The translations under genes were made by a program, and so were the position numbers. A stretch of 64,000 bases of DNA from NCBI GenBank assembly GCA_947494095.1, contig CANLTI010000001.1, positions 124,001 to 188,000 of the forward strand, in the 5' to 3' direction. The notes beneath the pieces are model-generated. The model was not told the DNA's origin, did no database searches, and was given only the letters and a program-made list of their open reading frames with translations. Shown in pieces: positions 39,500-48,645 of this stretch. The DNA comes from an uncultured Pseudomonadales bacterium (GTDB lineage: Bacteria > Pseudomonadota > Gammaproteobacteria > Pseudomonadales > Cellvibrionaceae). Every line of letters starts with the position of its first letter. Position 1 is the stretch's first letter.

Positions 39500-40120
39500 A
39501 TGGCTCGTTATGTAGGACCTACCTGTAAACTGGCGCGTCGCGAAGGAACTGACTTGTTCCTTAAAAGCGGAGCGCGCCCATTAGAATCAAAATGTAAACA
39601 CGAAACAGCTCCTGGCCAACACGGTCAGCGTCGTGGTCGTTTATCTGACTACGGTGTTCAGTTGCGTGAAAAGCAAAAAGTTCGTCGTACTTACGGCGTT
39701 CTTGAAAAGCAATTCCGTGGATACTATAAAGAAGCTGCACGTCGTAAGGGTGCAACCGGTGAAAACTTGTTGCAAATCTTAGAGTGTCGTTTGGATAACG
39801 TTGTTTATCGCATGGGCTTTGGTGCTACTCGCGCTGAATCTCGTCAGCTTGTTTCTCATAAGTCAATCACTGTAAATGGTGCTGTTTTAAACATCCCATC
39901 TTACCAAGTGAAAGTGGGCGATGTTGTTGCTATCCGTGAGAAATCTAAAAATCAATTGCGTATTCAAAACTCTTTAACCATCTCTAGTCAGCGTGCTGAT
40001 GTTGAGTGGGTTGATGTAAGCACCGATAAAAAAGAAGGTGTTTTCAAACGAGTTCCAGATCGCAGTGATTTACCAGCTGATATCAACGAGAACCTCATTG
40101 TTGAGCTTTACTCTAAGTAA
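39500..40120 (+). CDS. rpsD: 30S ribosomal protein S4
   Basis: S4 is a primary 16S binder and the autogenous repressor of the alpha operon in E. coli. The 206-residue protein shows [40 protein letters not shown] and the S4 RNA-binding domain ([20 protein letters not shown]). Its target here would be the rpsM leader, but no pseudoknot was worked out. Confidence 0.99.
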   Translation: MARYVGPTCKLARREGTDLFLKSGARPLESKCKHETAPGQHGQRRGRLSDYGVQLREKQKVRRTYGVLEKQFRGYYKEAARRKGATGENLLQILECRLDNVVYRMGFGATRAESRQLVSHKSITVNGAVLNIPSYQVKVGDVVAIREKSKNQLRIQNSLTISSQRADVEWVDVSTDKKEGVFKRVPDRSDLPADINENLIVELYSK

Positions 40121-40151
40121 GGCCTCCATATAACCGCTAACAGGTGAAACT

Positions 40152-41141
40152 ATGCAGACAGCTGTGAATGAATTTTTGACCCCTCGCCACATTGATGTGA
40201 CAGAAGTGACTCCAACTCGCGCCAAAGTAGTTTTGGAGCCGTTGGAGCGAGGATTTGGTCATACTTTGGGTAATGCATTGCGCCGTATCCTGCTGTCTTC
40301 TATGCCAGGTTGCGCGATTACTGAAGTTGAAATCGATGGCGTTCAGCACGAATATAGTGCGATTGAGGGCGTGCAAGAAGATGTTATTGAAATCTTGCTA
40401 AACCTCAAAAACGTTGCGTTGACAATGGAAGGCAAAGATAGCGCTTCTCTTACCTTATCTAAGCAAGGCCCTGGTGTTGTAACTGCCGGGGATATTCAAG
40501 TGGATCAGAGTGTTGAAATTAAAAACCCTGATCTTGTTATCGCCAATATTTCTGGTGATGTCAGCTTAAATATGCAATTAACTATTGCCCGTGGTCGTGG
40601 CTATCAGCCTGCTGATGCCCGCGTTGTTGACGAAGAAGAAAACCGTACCATCGGTCGCCTTCAATTGGACGCTTCCTACAGCCCTGTTCGCCGTTTGGCT
40701 TACTCGGTTGAAAGCGCCCGCGTTGAGCAGCGTACAGACCTTGATAAGTTGGTATTGGACTTAGAGACCAATGGTACTCTAGATCCTGAAGAGGCAATTC
40801 GTCGTGCAGCCACTATCCTTCAGCAGCAGTTGGCGGTTTTCGTTGACCTTGAAGGCGAAAAAGAAGCTGAGCCAGAGAAGAAAGAAGATCAAATTGATCC
40901 TGTCCTTCTTCGCCCAGTGGATGATCTTGAGCTTACTGTTCGTTCGGCGAACTGCTTGAAAGCTGAGAACATTTACTACATTGGTGATTTGATTCAACGT
41001 ACCGAAGTTGAATTGTTAAAAACACCTAATTTGGGTAAAAAATCTCTTACCGAGATTAAAGATGTGCTCGCATCACGTGGTTTGTCATTGGGTATGCGCT
41101 TAGAGAACTGGCCTCCAGCCAGCTTGCGCACCGGCGACTAA
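40152..41141 (+). CDS. rpoA: DNA-directed RNA polymerase subunit alpha
   Basis: The alpha dimer scaffolds polymerase assembly, and its C-terminal domain contacts UP elements and activators. The 329-residue protein shows the assembly domain ([20 protein letters not shown], near residue 35), a charged linker ([12 protein letters not shown], about 238-249) and the CTD ([40 protein letters not shown]). Length equals E. coli's 329. It lies between rpsD and rplQ. Confidence 0.99.
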   Translation: MQTAVNEFLTPRHIDVTEVTPTRAKVVLEPLERGFGHTLGNALRRILLSSMPGCAITEVEIDGVQHEYSAIEGVQEDVIEILLNLKNVALTMEGKDSASLTLSKQGPGVVTAGDIQVDQSVEIKNPDLVIANISGDVSLNMQLTIARGRGYQPADARVVDEEENRTIGRLQLDASYSPVRRLAYSVESARVEQRTDLDKLVLDLETNGTLDPEEAIRRAATILQQQLAVFVDLEGEKEAEPEKKEDQIDPVLLRPVDDLELTVRSANCLKAENIYYIGDLIQRTEVELLKTPNLGKKSLTEIKDVLASRGLSLGMRLENWPPASLRTGD

Positions 41142-41207
41142 TTAAATTAGAGGGTCGCTTGCGACCCCAGTAACGTTTGCTGAGAAGCAAAAAAAAGGGT
41201 TTAAGTT

Positions 41208-41603
41208 ATGCGTCATCGTTTAAGTGGCCGAAAATTAAATCGGAACAGCTCGCATCGTAAAGCGATGTTTAAAAACATGGTGGCTTCTTTAGTTGAACAT
41301 GAAGCGATCAAAACTACTCTACCTAAAGCTAAAGAGCTTCGTCGTTTCGCCGAGCCTCTAATTACTTTAAGTAAAGTAGACTCTGTTGCTAACCGTCGTT
41401 TGGCGTTCGATCGTCTTCGTTGTAAAGCTGCAGTAGGTAAATTGTTTAATGAGCTCGGTCCTCGTTATGAAGCTCGCCCTGGTGGTTATATCCGCATTTT
41501 AAAATGTGGCTACCGCACAGGCGACAAAGCGCCAATGGCCTTTGTTGAGCTTGTTGATCGCCCTGTTGTGGGTGAAGTAGTAGAAGCTGCTGACGCTGAG
41601 TAA
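41208..41603 (+). CDS. rplQ: 50S ribosomal protein L17
   Basis: L17 sits near the tunnel exit. The 131-residue protein shows [40 protein letters not shown] and [20 protein letters not shown]. It ends the alpha operon and is followed by a strong terminator. Confidence 0.99.
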   Translation: MRHRLSGRKLNRNSSHRKAMFKNMVASLVEHEAIKTTLPKAKELRRFAEPLITLSKVDSVANRRLAFDRLRCKAAVGKLFNELGPRYEARPGGYIRILKCGYRTGDKAPMAFVELVDRPVVGEVVEAADAE

Positions 41604-41618
41604 TTCAGTATTGGCTGT

Positions 41619-41646
41619 AAAAACCGAGCATTGCTCGGTTTTTTTT
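41619..41646 (+). terminator. Rho-independent terminator of the alpha operon
   Basis: AACCGAGCA and TGCTCGGTT around a single T, with A run before and eight T after, 15 bp after rplQ. It marks the boundary with the glycogen region. The 205 bp from here to malQ hold no gene and no clear promoter. Confidence 0.92.
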
Positions 41647-41851
41647 CGTCTTTAGTTTGTGTTTTGAGCAAACCCTTTCATTATTTCTACATAAAATAGA
41701 GGTGCAATACTGCGCCCGATAGATTATCTTTTATGAGTTGATTGCCGTAACGCAAATATATCCGCCATTGTTTTGTCTGTGAGTGGTATATGGTGGGCAA
41801 ACAAATTAAGATTCAGACACTTAATTTTTATTACTGTGGCTTCACCTATCT

Positions 41852-43948
41852 ATGGAAACTCTCAATCAGTTAATGTATTGGCGTGGTATCGCATCTGACT
41901 ATTTTAACTATAAAGGTGAGAGGGTCGAGGTATCACTAGATAACCGTAAATCTCTTGTTCGGGCCATGGGTATAGACCCAGAAGACCTGGCTGCGGTGGC
42001 CAGTGCTGCTTATGCACTAGATGTGGCTCCCTGGACTCAATGGATTCAGTCTTTTCAGGTTATAGAGCAGCATAAAGAGTGTTGTGTTTGTGTGAGTGTT
42101 GCACCCTCGGAGTTAGATCAAGAGTTTAGTTATTCTATTCGGCTTGAAAACGGAACAGATATTGAGGGTGTTTTTACACCAGCGTTGCAGCCTGAAGTGG
42201 GTGATTATTCGTTTGAGGGTGTGCGCTATTCTCGTCGAGTGATTATGTGTGGTGTATTGCCTTTAGGTTATCACAAGCTTGCGTTGTTATCGGATGGACA
42301 CTCACTTAGTGGTAAGTTAGCGGTTGTACCCGAGCAAGGTTTTGTGCCGGCTGATATCAATAGCGGTAAGCGTGTCTGGGGGTTTATTGTTCAGCTCTAC
42401 ACTTTGCGCACCGAGCGTAATTGGGGGGTTGGGGACTTAACCGACCTCAAAAGTTTATTACTCAAGGCGGCTGATTTTGGTGCGGATATTGTAGGGCTTA
42501 ACCCGCTACATGTCCTGTGTACTCCTAGTGAGTATCATTGTAGCCCTTATAGCCCTTCGGATCGCCGTTTTATAGAGCCGCTGTATATCGACCCTGAAGT
42601 GGTTGAAGAGTTTGCCGGTTTAAGCGTGCCTATTGCTGAGTTAAAAAAGCTACGCGCCGAAGAACGTGTCAATTATGCCGCGGTTAATAACGTAAAGTTA
42701 ACGGTTTTTAAACACTTATATACTCAATTTAAACAACGGCATTTACAGGCCGGAAGCCCTAGGGCTGATAGTTTTTTACAATATGTCCAGCATGAAGGGC
42801 ACGCATTACATGATTATTGTACCTATCAAGTATTAAGAAATGTTGGTAAAGCTGAATTATGGACACCTAGTTTTCATTTGTCTGCTGAGCAGCAAGATGA
42901 GGTGGACTTTTATGCTTATTTGCAATGGCAGGCGCAAGTACAGATGGCGAGTTGTCAGGAGTTGGCGCAAGAGCTTAATTTAAGTATCGGCTTGATGCGC
43001 GACTTGGCGGTTGGCGCTGATGGCGGCGGGGGGGAGGTAACCACTAATCAGCGTTTATTTTGTCGTGAGGCTGCAGTAGGGGCGCCGCCAGATCCCCTTG
43101 CCGAGAAGGGGCAAAACTGGGGTCTACCACCAATGGATCCAGCCCATTTACGACACACCGATTTTGAGCATTTCATAACATTATTACGCACAAATATGGC
43201 CAACTGTGGAGCATTACGTATTGATCATGCGATGAGCTTGATGCGCTTATGGTGGTGCCCACCGGGTCATACGGCTGATTACGGTGCTTATGTGTATTAC
43301 CCTTTTACCGAGCTGCTTGGGCTGCTTAAGTTAGAGAGTGTGCGCAGTGGCTGCATGATTATTGGCGAAGATATGGGTGTCGTGCCTGATGAGTTTCGTG
43401 AGGCGATCATTAGTGCTAGTGTGTTTACCAATAAGTTATTTTATTTTGAGCGCGAGCATAATGGTGATTTTAAACTGCCAGAGCATTATATGCCTCGTGC
43501 ATTGGCCATGTTAACCAATCATGATGTTCCAACGCTCACTAGTTGGTGGGCCGGTAGTGATATTGAACTGCGCGCGAACTTGAACCTTTTAGATGAGAGT
43601 GTCCCGTTAGATCAGGTAAAGCAAGAGCGAATAAATGATAAATACCGATTATTGCGCTGGCTTGAGCGTTGTGGCGGCCATACCACGCTAGAGCCTGAAG
43701 TACAGATACGTCAACCCATGACAGAAGACCTTATGGGGGAGATTTTAGCGTGCGGAGCCAAAGTGGCCTCGCAAATTTTTGTTATTCAGTTAGATGATTT
43801 AGAGTTACTAGATGCACCGGTTAATGTTCCAGGAACCAGCACGGAGTACGCCAATTGGCAGCGCAAGCTGACCGTGAATTTAAACACATTATTTGCTCGT
43901 GAGAGTGTTATAGCAACACTAAATAAAGTTGCAAACGCTCGACCTTAA
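41852..43948 (+). CDS. malQ: 4-alpha-glucanotransferase (amylomaltase, GH77)
   Basis: MalQ disproportionates maltodextrins by moving alpha-1,4-glucan segments, releasing glucose and making chains long enough for GlgP. The 698-residue protein carries the GH77 fold from about residue 175 (GFIVQLYTLRTERNWGVGDL, GLNPLHVL). The nucleophile is Asp458 in ALRIDHAM, the acid/base is Glu506 in IIGEDMGVVP, and TNHDVPTL supplies the third carboxylate. The N-terminal 170 residues form the extra domain seen in enteric MalQ. The ATG lacks a clear ribosome site. It is first in the glycogen gene run. Confidence 0.95.
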   Translation: METLNQLMYWRGIASDYFNYKGERVEVSLDNRKSLVRAMGIDPEDLAAVASAAYALDVAPWTQWIQSFQVIEQHKECCVCVSVAPSELDQEFSYSIRLENGTDIEGVFTPALQPEVGDYSFEGVRYSRRVIMCGVLPLGYHKLALLSDGHSLSGKLAVVPEQGFVPADINSGKRVWGFIVQLYTLRTERNWGVGDLTDLKSLLLKAADFGADIVGLNPLHVLCTPSEYHCSPYSPSDRRFIEPLYIDPEVVEEFAGLSVPIAELKKLRAEERVNYAAVNNVKLTVFKHLYTQFKQRHLQAGSPRADSFLQYVQHEGHALHDYCTYQVLRNVGKAELWTPSFHLSAEQQDEVDFYAYLQWQAQVQMASCQELAQELNLSIGLMRDLAVGADGGGGEVTTNQRLFCREAAVGAPPDPLAEKGQNWGLPPMDPAHLRHTDFEHFITLLRTNMANCGALRIDHAMSLMRLWWCPPGHTADYGAYVYYPFTELLGLLKLESVRSGCMIIGEDMGVVPDEFREAIISASVFTNKLFYFEREHNGDFKLPEHYMPRALAMLTNHDVPTLTSWWAGSDIELRANLNLLDESVPLDQVKQERINDKYRLLRWLERCGGHTTLEPEVQIRQPMTEDLMGEILACGAKVASQIFVIQLDDLELLDAPVNVPGTSTEYANWQRKLTVNLNTLFARESVIATLNKVANARP

Positions 43949-43960
43949 CAAAGGTTTGTT

Positions 43961-44168
43961 GTAACTATTAGAGGTACCGAAAATAAGGCGTTCATGAATC
44001 ATTGACTGGGCCGTTCAAGCCATCTGCGACTTTGTGCTCCTGCAACGTCTAGGTCCGCGATCGATGCTGGGGCTGAGCGCTATAACATGCTCTCGATGCT
44101 TAAATACCCAGGAAATAATCCATCAGCACCCTGTTAGGTGATGTTTCTCAGCTTGGCTAAATAGTTAC
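43961..44168 (+). mobile_element. MITE-like non-coding element, copy 1
   Basis: The 208-bp element is bounded by GTAACTATT and AATAGTTAC, exact inverted complements. It starts 13 bp after the malQ stop and takes up most of the 295-bp gap to glgB. The core (TGAATCATTGACTGGGCCG, CGACTTTGTGCTCCTGCAAC, GATGCTGGGGCTGA, CCATCAGCACC) recurs in the copy at 51098, and parts recur at 59641 and 5395. It has no coding frame of note. It could be a MITE mobilised by a transposase elsewhere, or a structured 3'UTR RNA. Confidence 0.7.
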
Positions 44169-44243
44169 GATTTGTTAAGAATTTATATGAATCGAGTTTA
44201 AAGATCAGCCTATTAAAGGCATTGATAATATTTTGGGGGAAGC

Positions 44244-46451
44244 GTGGAAGTAACGTCTGTAATGATATCGGCAGCTGAATTAGACTCAATCGTGCATGCC
44301 TATCACGGTAATATATTTGCGGTTTTAGGCCCGCATCAAATGCACAGCGGTCATTACGCTGTGCGCACCTTTCTACCTGATGCAGATTCTGTGATGGTGA
44401 TCGATCGCGCTACGCATACACCAATAAAAGCATTAAATAAAATTCACCCTGCGGGTGTTTTTGAGGCTCAAGTAGCCTTACCTTCACGTGACGCTTACCA
44501 GTTTGAAGTGTGCTATGGCCACGAAACGATAATTATCGAAGATATTTATCGTTTCCCGAGTGTGCTTAACCCTACAGATGTGTATTTGTTTGGTGAGGGC
44601 ACTCACGAAAAACTGTATCAGTGGTTGGGTGCTCATGTTCGTGAGGTAGAGGGTGTCCAAGGGACGTTATTTACAGTGTGGGCGCCAAATGCTAAGCGTG
44701 TTTCTGTGGTGGGTGAGTTTAATTTTTGGGATGGTCGACATCATGTTATGCGCCATCACGCGGCTAGCGGTTTATGGGAATTATTTATTCCAGGTGTGAA
44801 TGATCAGGCTTTGTATAAGTATGAAATATTAAGTCGAAGTCATGGCGTGTTACCGCTCAAAGCCGACCCTATGGGCGTTGCTGCACAACTACCCCCCGAA
44901 ACCGCTTCACGTGTTGTTGCGCCATCTCGTTATACCTGGGGTGATGAGCAGTGGGCATCTCGTAAGGCTGAGCAAGGTTACCGCGACGAAGCGGTAAGTA
45001 TTTACGAAGTGCATTTAGGTTCTTGGAAGCGCAGAGGCGTTGATGGTGAAAAATTTTTAACTTATTTAGATTTTGCTGATGAGCTTATCCCCTATGTGAA
45101 ATCTATGGGTTTTACACATATACAACTGATGCCTATTAGTGAGTTTCCTTTTGATGGTTCTTGGGGGTATCAGCCTGTGGGTTTATATGCGCCCACAAGT
45201 CGTTTTGGTACGCCTGATGAATTTAGGGCTTTTATTGATCGCTGTCATCAGCAAGGTATTGGGATTTTGATTGATTGGGTGCCTGGGCACTTTCCATCGG
45301 ACGGTCATGGACTAGCCTTTTTTGACGGCTCGCCGTTATATGAACATGCTGACCCACGGCAAGGCTTCCACCCCGATTGGAACACCTATATTTATAATTA
45401 TGGCCGCTGTGAAGTCGCTAACTTTTTATACAGTAATGCCCTCTATTGGTTTGATGAATTTCATATTGATGGCCTGCGAGTCGATGCTGTGGCGTCAATG
45501 CTGTATCTCGATTACAGCCGTGAAAATGGCGAATGGATACCGAACTCGCACGGTGGACGAGAAAACCTTGATGCTATTGCGTTGCTAAAACGCGTGAATC
45601 AAAAAGTTTATGAGCATCACCCTAATGCATTGATGATTGCAGAAGAATCAACAGCATGGCCTGGGGTTTCACATCCGGTTTATGCTGGTGGCTTGGGGTT
45701 TGGGTATAAGTGGAATATGGGCTGGATGAATGACAGCTTACGCTATATGGCTAATGACCCTATTCACCGTCGCTACCACCATCATGATATGACATTCAGT
45801 TTGTTGTATGCTTTTAATGAAAACTTCATTTTACCTCTTAGCCATGACGAAGTGGTGCACGGTAAGGGTTCGTTGCTCGATAAAATGCCAGGCGATACTT
45901 GGCAAAAATTTGCTAATCTGCGTGCCTATTATGGTTTGATGTGGGGCCACCCAGGTAAAAAATTATTATTTATGGGGTGTGAGTTTGCGCAAGGTAAAGA
46001 GTGGGATCATGACCATTCCTTAGACTGGCATTTACTGGATGAAAACCATTGGCATACCGGCGTTCAAAAACTAGTCGAAGATTTGAATGGGCTTTACAAG
46101 CGAGTGCCCGCCATGCATTACGATGATTGTGAGGCGCGAGGATTTGAATGGTTAGATGCAGACGATAGTGGTGCATCTATTTTTGCATTTGCCCGTAAAG
46201 CGCATGATGACATTGTTGTCGTGGTGAGTAACATGACGCCAGTATTGCGCGAAGGCTATTGTTTGGGTGTGCCGAATGCAGGCTTTTATAAAGAACTTAT
46301 GAATACCGATGCTAAAATTTATGGCGGTAGCGATAAAGGCAATGCCGGCGGAGTTCAAACCGATACGATAAAGGCGCATGGGCGAGAGCAGTCAATTTGT
46401 ATAACATTGCCGCCGCTAGCGACGGTGTTTTTTGAGTGGCAGCCCAAATAG
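44244..46451 (+). CDS. glgB: 1,4-alpha-glucan branching enzyme (GH13)
   Basis: GlgB cuts alpha-1,4 chains and rejoins them as alpha-1,6 branches in glycogen. The 735-residue protein has an N-terminal N1 carbohydrate-binding module, a CBM48 (about 125-220: GTLFTVWAPNAKRVSVVGEF) and the GH13 barrel. The nucleophile is Asp414 in DGLRVDAVASM, the acid/base Glu467 in IAEESTAWPG, and the third carboxylate is in LSHDEVVHGKGSL. GTG 44244 has GGGGGA a few bases upstream; an ATG 18 bp downstream is less well placed. It follows the repeat element and precedes glgX by 27 bp. Confidence 0.98.
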   Translation: MEVTSVMISAAELDSIVHAYHGNIFAVLGPHQMHSGHYAVRTFLPDADSVMVIDRATHTPIKALNKIHPAGVFEAQVALPSRDAYQFEVCYGHETIIIEDIYRFPSVLNPTDVYLFGEGTHEKLYQWLGAHVREVEGVQGTLFTVWAPNAKRVSVVGEFNFWDGRHHVMRHHAASGLWELFIPGVNDQALYKYEILSRSHGVLPLKADPMGVAAQLPPETASRVVAPSRYTWGDEQWASRKAEQGYRDEAVSIYEVHLGSWKRRGVDGEKFLTYLDFADELIPYVKSMGFTHIQLMPISEFPFDGSWGYQPVGLYAPTSRFGTPDEFRAFIDRCHQQGIGILIDWVPGHFPSDGHGLAFFDGSPLYEHADPRQGFHPDWNTYIYNYGRCEVANFLYSNALYWFDEFHIDGLRVDAVASMLYLDYSRENGEWIPNSHGGRENLDAIALLKRVNQKVYEHHPNALMIAEESTAWPGVSHPVYAGGLGFGYKWNMGWMNDSLRYMANDPIHRRYHHHDMTFSLLYAFNENFILPLSHDEVVHGKGSLLDKMPGDTWQKFANLRAYYGLMWGHPGKKLLFMGCEFAQGKEWDHDHSLDWHLLDENHWHTGVQKLVEDLNGLYKRVPAMHYDDCEARGFEWLDADDSGASIFAFARKAHDDIVVVVSNMTPVLREGYCLGVPNAGFYKELMNTDAKIYGGSDKGNAGGVQTDTIKAHGREQSICITLPPLATVFFEWQPK

Positions 46452-46478
46452 ATAGCAATTTCTAACAAGTGATTAATT

Positions 46479-48581
46479 ATGCAAAAAGCCATTGAGCATT
46501 TTGAAGTAGGGCAAGGTAAACCTTACCCTTTAGGTGCAACGACTACAGCTGACGGTGTCAACTTTGCGTTGTTTTCTGAAAGCGCAAAAAAAGTTGAGCT
46601 CTGTATTTTTTCTGAAGATGGAAAAACAGAATTAAAGCGTTTTGAGATGCCAGAGCAAACAAATCATGTTTGGCATATTGCATTGACTAATGCAGAGGCG
46701 GGCTTAGTGTATGGCTATAGAGTACACGGTGATTACAAGCCACAAAAAGGCTTGCGCTTTAATGCAAATAAGCTATTGGTTGATCCATATGCCAAAGCAT
46801 TAGTCGGTGAATTTGCTTGGTCAGATGCGCACTATGCCTATAGCGTGGGTGATAAAGATACTGATCTCAGTTTTAGCGAAGATGACAACGCAGCCTTTAT
46901 GCCCAAGGCTAAAGTGGTTAAACCTACATCAGCACCAACACCTCTAGCTCAACCCGTTGAATGGCAAGATACGATTATTTACGAAGTGCATTTAAAAGGC
47001 TTTACGCATCTGCAGCGCCGTTTACCTCCCGAGCTACGGGGTCGTTATTTGGGTTTTGGGCACCCAGACGTTATTAGCTATTTAAAAGATTTAGGGATTA
47101 CCAGTGTTGAATTTTTACCTTTGCATGGCTTTATCCACGATCAATTTGTAGAGGATAAAGGCCTTAAGAATTACTGGGGTTATAACAGTTTAAATTTTTT
47201 CGCACCTCATGCGGAATATGCCAATAATGATGAAGTGGCCGAATTTAAGCAAATGGTGTCTGCACTGCATGAAGCTGGCATCGAAGTATTACTCGACGTG
47301 GTTTATAACCATACTGGCGAAGGCAATCAATTAGGCCCTACCTACTCTTTTAGAGGGATTGACAACGCGAGTTATTATGGATTAGAAGCCGAAAAACGCT
47401 TTTATATTAATGATACTGGCTGCGGTAATACCCTTAATATTAATCACCCTAAGGTTTTACAGTTAGTAATGGACAGCCTACGCTATTGGGTTACCGAGAT
47501 GGGGGTTGATGGTTTTCGTTTTGATTTAGCGAGTGTTTTAGGTCGCGAACCACATGGCTTTGACCCTTGCAGTGGTTTTTTTGATGCGGTGCAACAAGAC
47601 CCCGTGTTGGCGAATGTAAAGCTAATTGCAGAGCCGTGGGATATAGGACCTGGTGGCTACCAGTTAGGTAATTACCCTGCCGGTTGGAGTGAGTGGAACG
47701 ATAAGTACCGTGACGTGGTGCGGCGTTTTTGGCGTGGTGATAGCGGCATGCTCCCAGATTTTGCCAAGCGTATTCATGGCTCAAGTGATGTGTTTGAGTA
47801 TGGCGGAAGAAGGCCCTCTGCCAGCGTTAATTTTATTGCCAGTCACGATGGTTTTACAATCAGTGACTTAGTGAGCTATAACCATAGGCATAATCAAGCA
47901 AACAAAGAAGATAATAACGACGGCCACAAAGGTAACTTTAGTCATAATCATGGCGTAGAGGGCCCAACGCAAGATAAGGCCATTAATGATATTCGTAATA
48001 GACAGAAGCGCAACTTATTGGCCACGGTGTTATTGAGCCAAGGAATACCGATGATACTGGGTGGTGATGAGCTCGGCCGTAGTCAGCAAGGCAATAACAA
48101 TGCTTACTGCCAAGACAGTGAAATTAGTTGGTTTAATTGGTCCGAATTAACATTAGATGACTGGACACTGAAAAATTTCTCTCGTTATGTGATTAAATTA
48201 CGTCAAAGTATTCATGTGTTTCGCAGCCCTCGATATATTCATGATCCAGGTCAAGATGAGGTGCAGAGTGTCAATATAGTGTGGTTGAGCCGCGACGGTC
48301 ACGCAATGGAAGAGCAGGATTGGCACGAGCAAGACAATCACGTGCTAGGTTGGATGTTAGAGTCAACTCAGCCTGTGCGCGAATGCGTATTGACACTATT
48401 TAATGCCGATAGTCGCAAGCAAGCATTCGCATTACCGACTGGTTGGGAGTGGACATTAAAGCTTGATACGGCCGCTCTGGATGGCCAGCCCAAGCCCGAT
48501 ACGGTATGCGGCCCTAGTGTGACGCTAGAAGATAAAAGCCTTATGGTATTTGTTGGGGTAGATAAAACTGTAACAGTGTAA
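46479..48581 (+). CDS. glgX: Glycogen debranching enzyme GlgX (GH13)
   Basis: GlgX hydrolyses alpha-1,6 bonds of short branches left by phosphorylase. The 700-residue protein begins with a CBM48 (GATTTADGVNFALFSESAKK) and continues into the isoamylase-type barrel. The nucleophile is Asp349 in DGFRFDLASVLGREP, the acid/base Glu385 in LIAEPWDIGPGGYQ, and FIASHDGFTISDLVSYN holds the third acid. NNNAYCQDSEISWFNW is typical of GlgX/isoamylase. A TreX or other isoamylase is the nearest alternative. It lies between glgB and glgP, which fits breakdown. Confidence 0.94.
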   Translation: MQKAIEHFEVGQGKPYPLGATTTADGVNFALFSESAKKVELCIFSEDGKTELKRFEMPEQTNHVWHIALTNAEAGLVYGYRVHGDYKPQKGLRFNANKLLVDPYAKALVGEFAWSDAHYAYSVGDKDTDLSFSEDDNAAFMPKAKVVKPTSAPTPLAQPVEWQDTIIYEVHLKGFTHLQRRLPPELRGRYLGFGHPDVISYLKDLGITSVEFLPLHGFIHDQFVEDKGLKNYWGYNSLNFFAPHAEYANNDEVAEFKQMVSALHEAGIEVLLDVVYNHTGEGNQLGPTYSFRGIDNASYYGLEAEKRFYINDTGCGNTLNINHPKVLQLVMDSLRYWVTEMGVDGFRFDLASVLGREPHGFDPCSGFFDAVQQDPVLANVKLIAEPWDIGPGGYQLGNYPAGWSEWNDKYRDVVRRFWRGDSGMLPDFAKRIHGSSDVFEYGGRRPSASVNFIASHDGFTISDLVSYNHRHNQANKEDNNDGHKGNFSHNHGVEGPTQDKAINDIRNRQKRNLLATVLLSQGIPMILGGDELGRSQQGNNNAYCQDSEISWFNWSELTLDDWTLKNFSRYVIKLRQSIHVFRSPRYIHDPGQDEVQSVNIVWLSRDGHAMEEQDWHEQDNHVLGWMLESTQPVRECVLTLFNADSRKQAFALPTGWEWTLKLDTAALDGQPKPDTVCGPSVTLEDKSLMVFVGVDKTVTV

Positions 48582-48645
48582 GGCTATAACTCATATTGTC
48601 AGGCGCCTGGTGTGCCTTTATTAACTCAATAATTAAGGCGGGCGA

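Noticed and set aside
43100..43180. Possible frameshift or insertion in malQ (GGGGEVTT region)
   Set aside because: The frame continues and both flanks match GH77; the low-complexity stretch is a loop.
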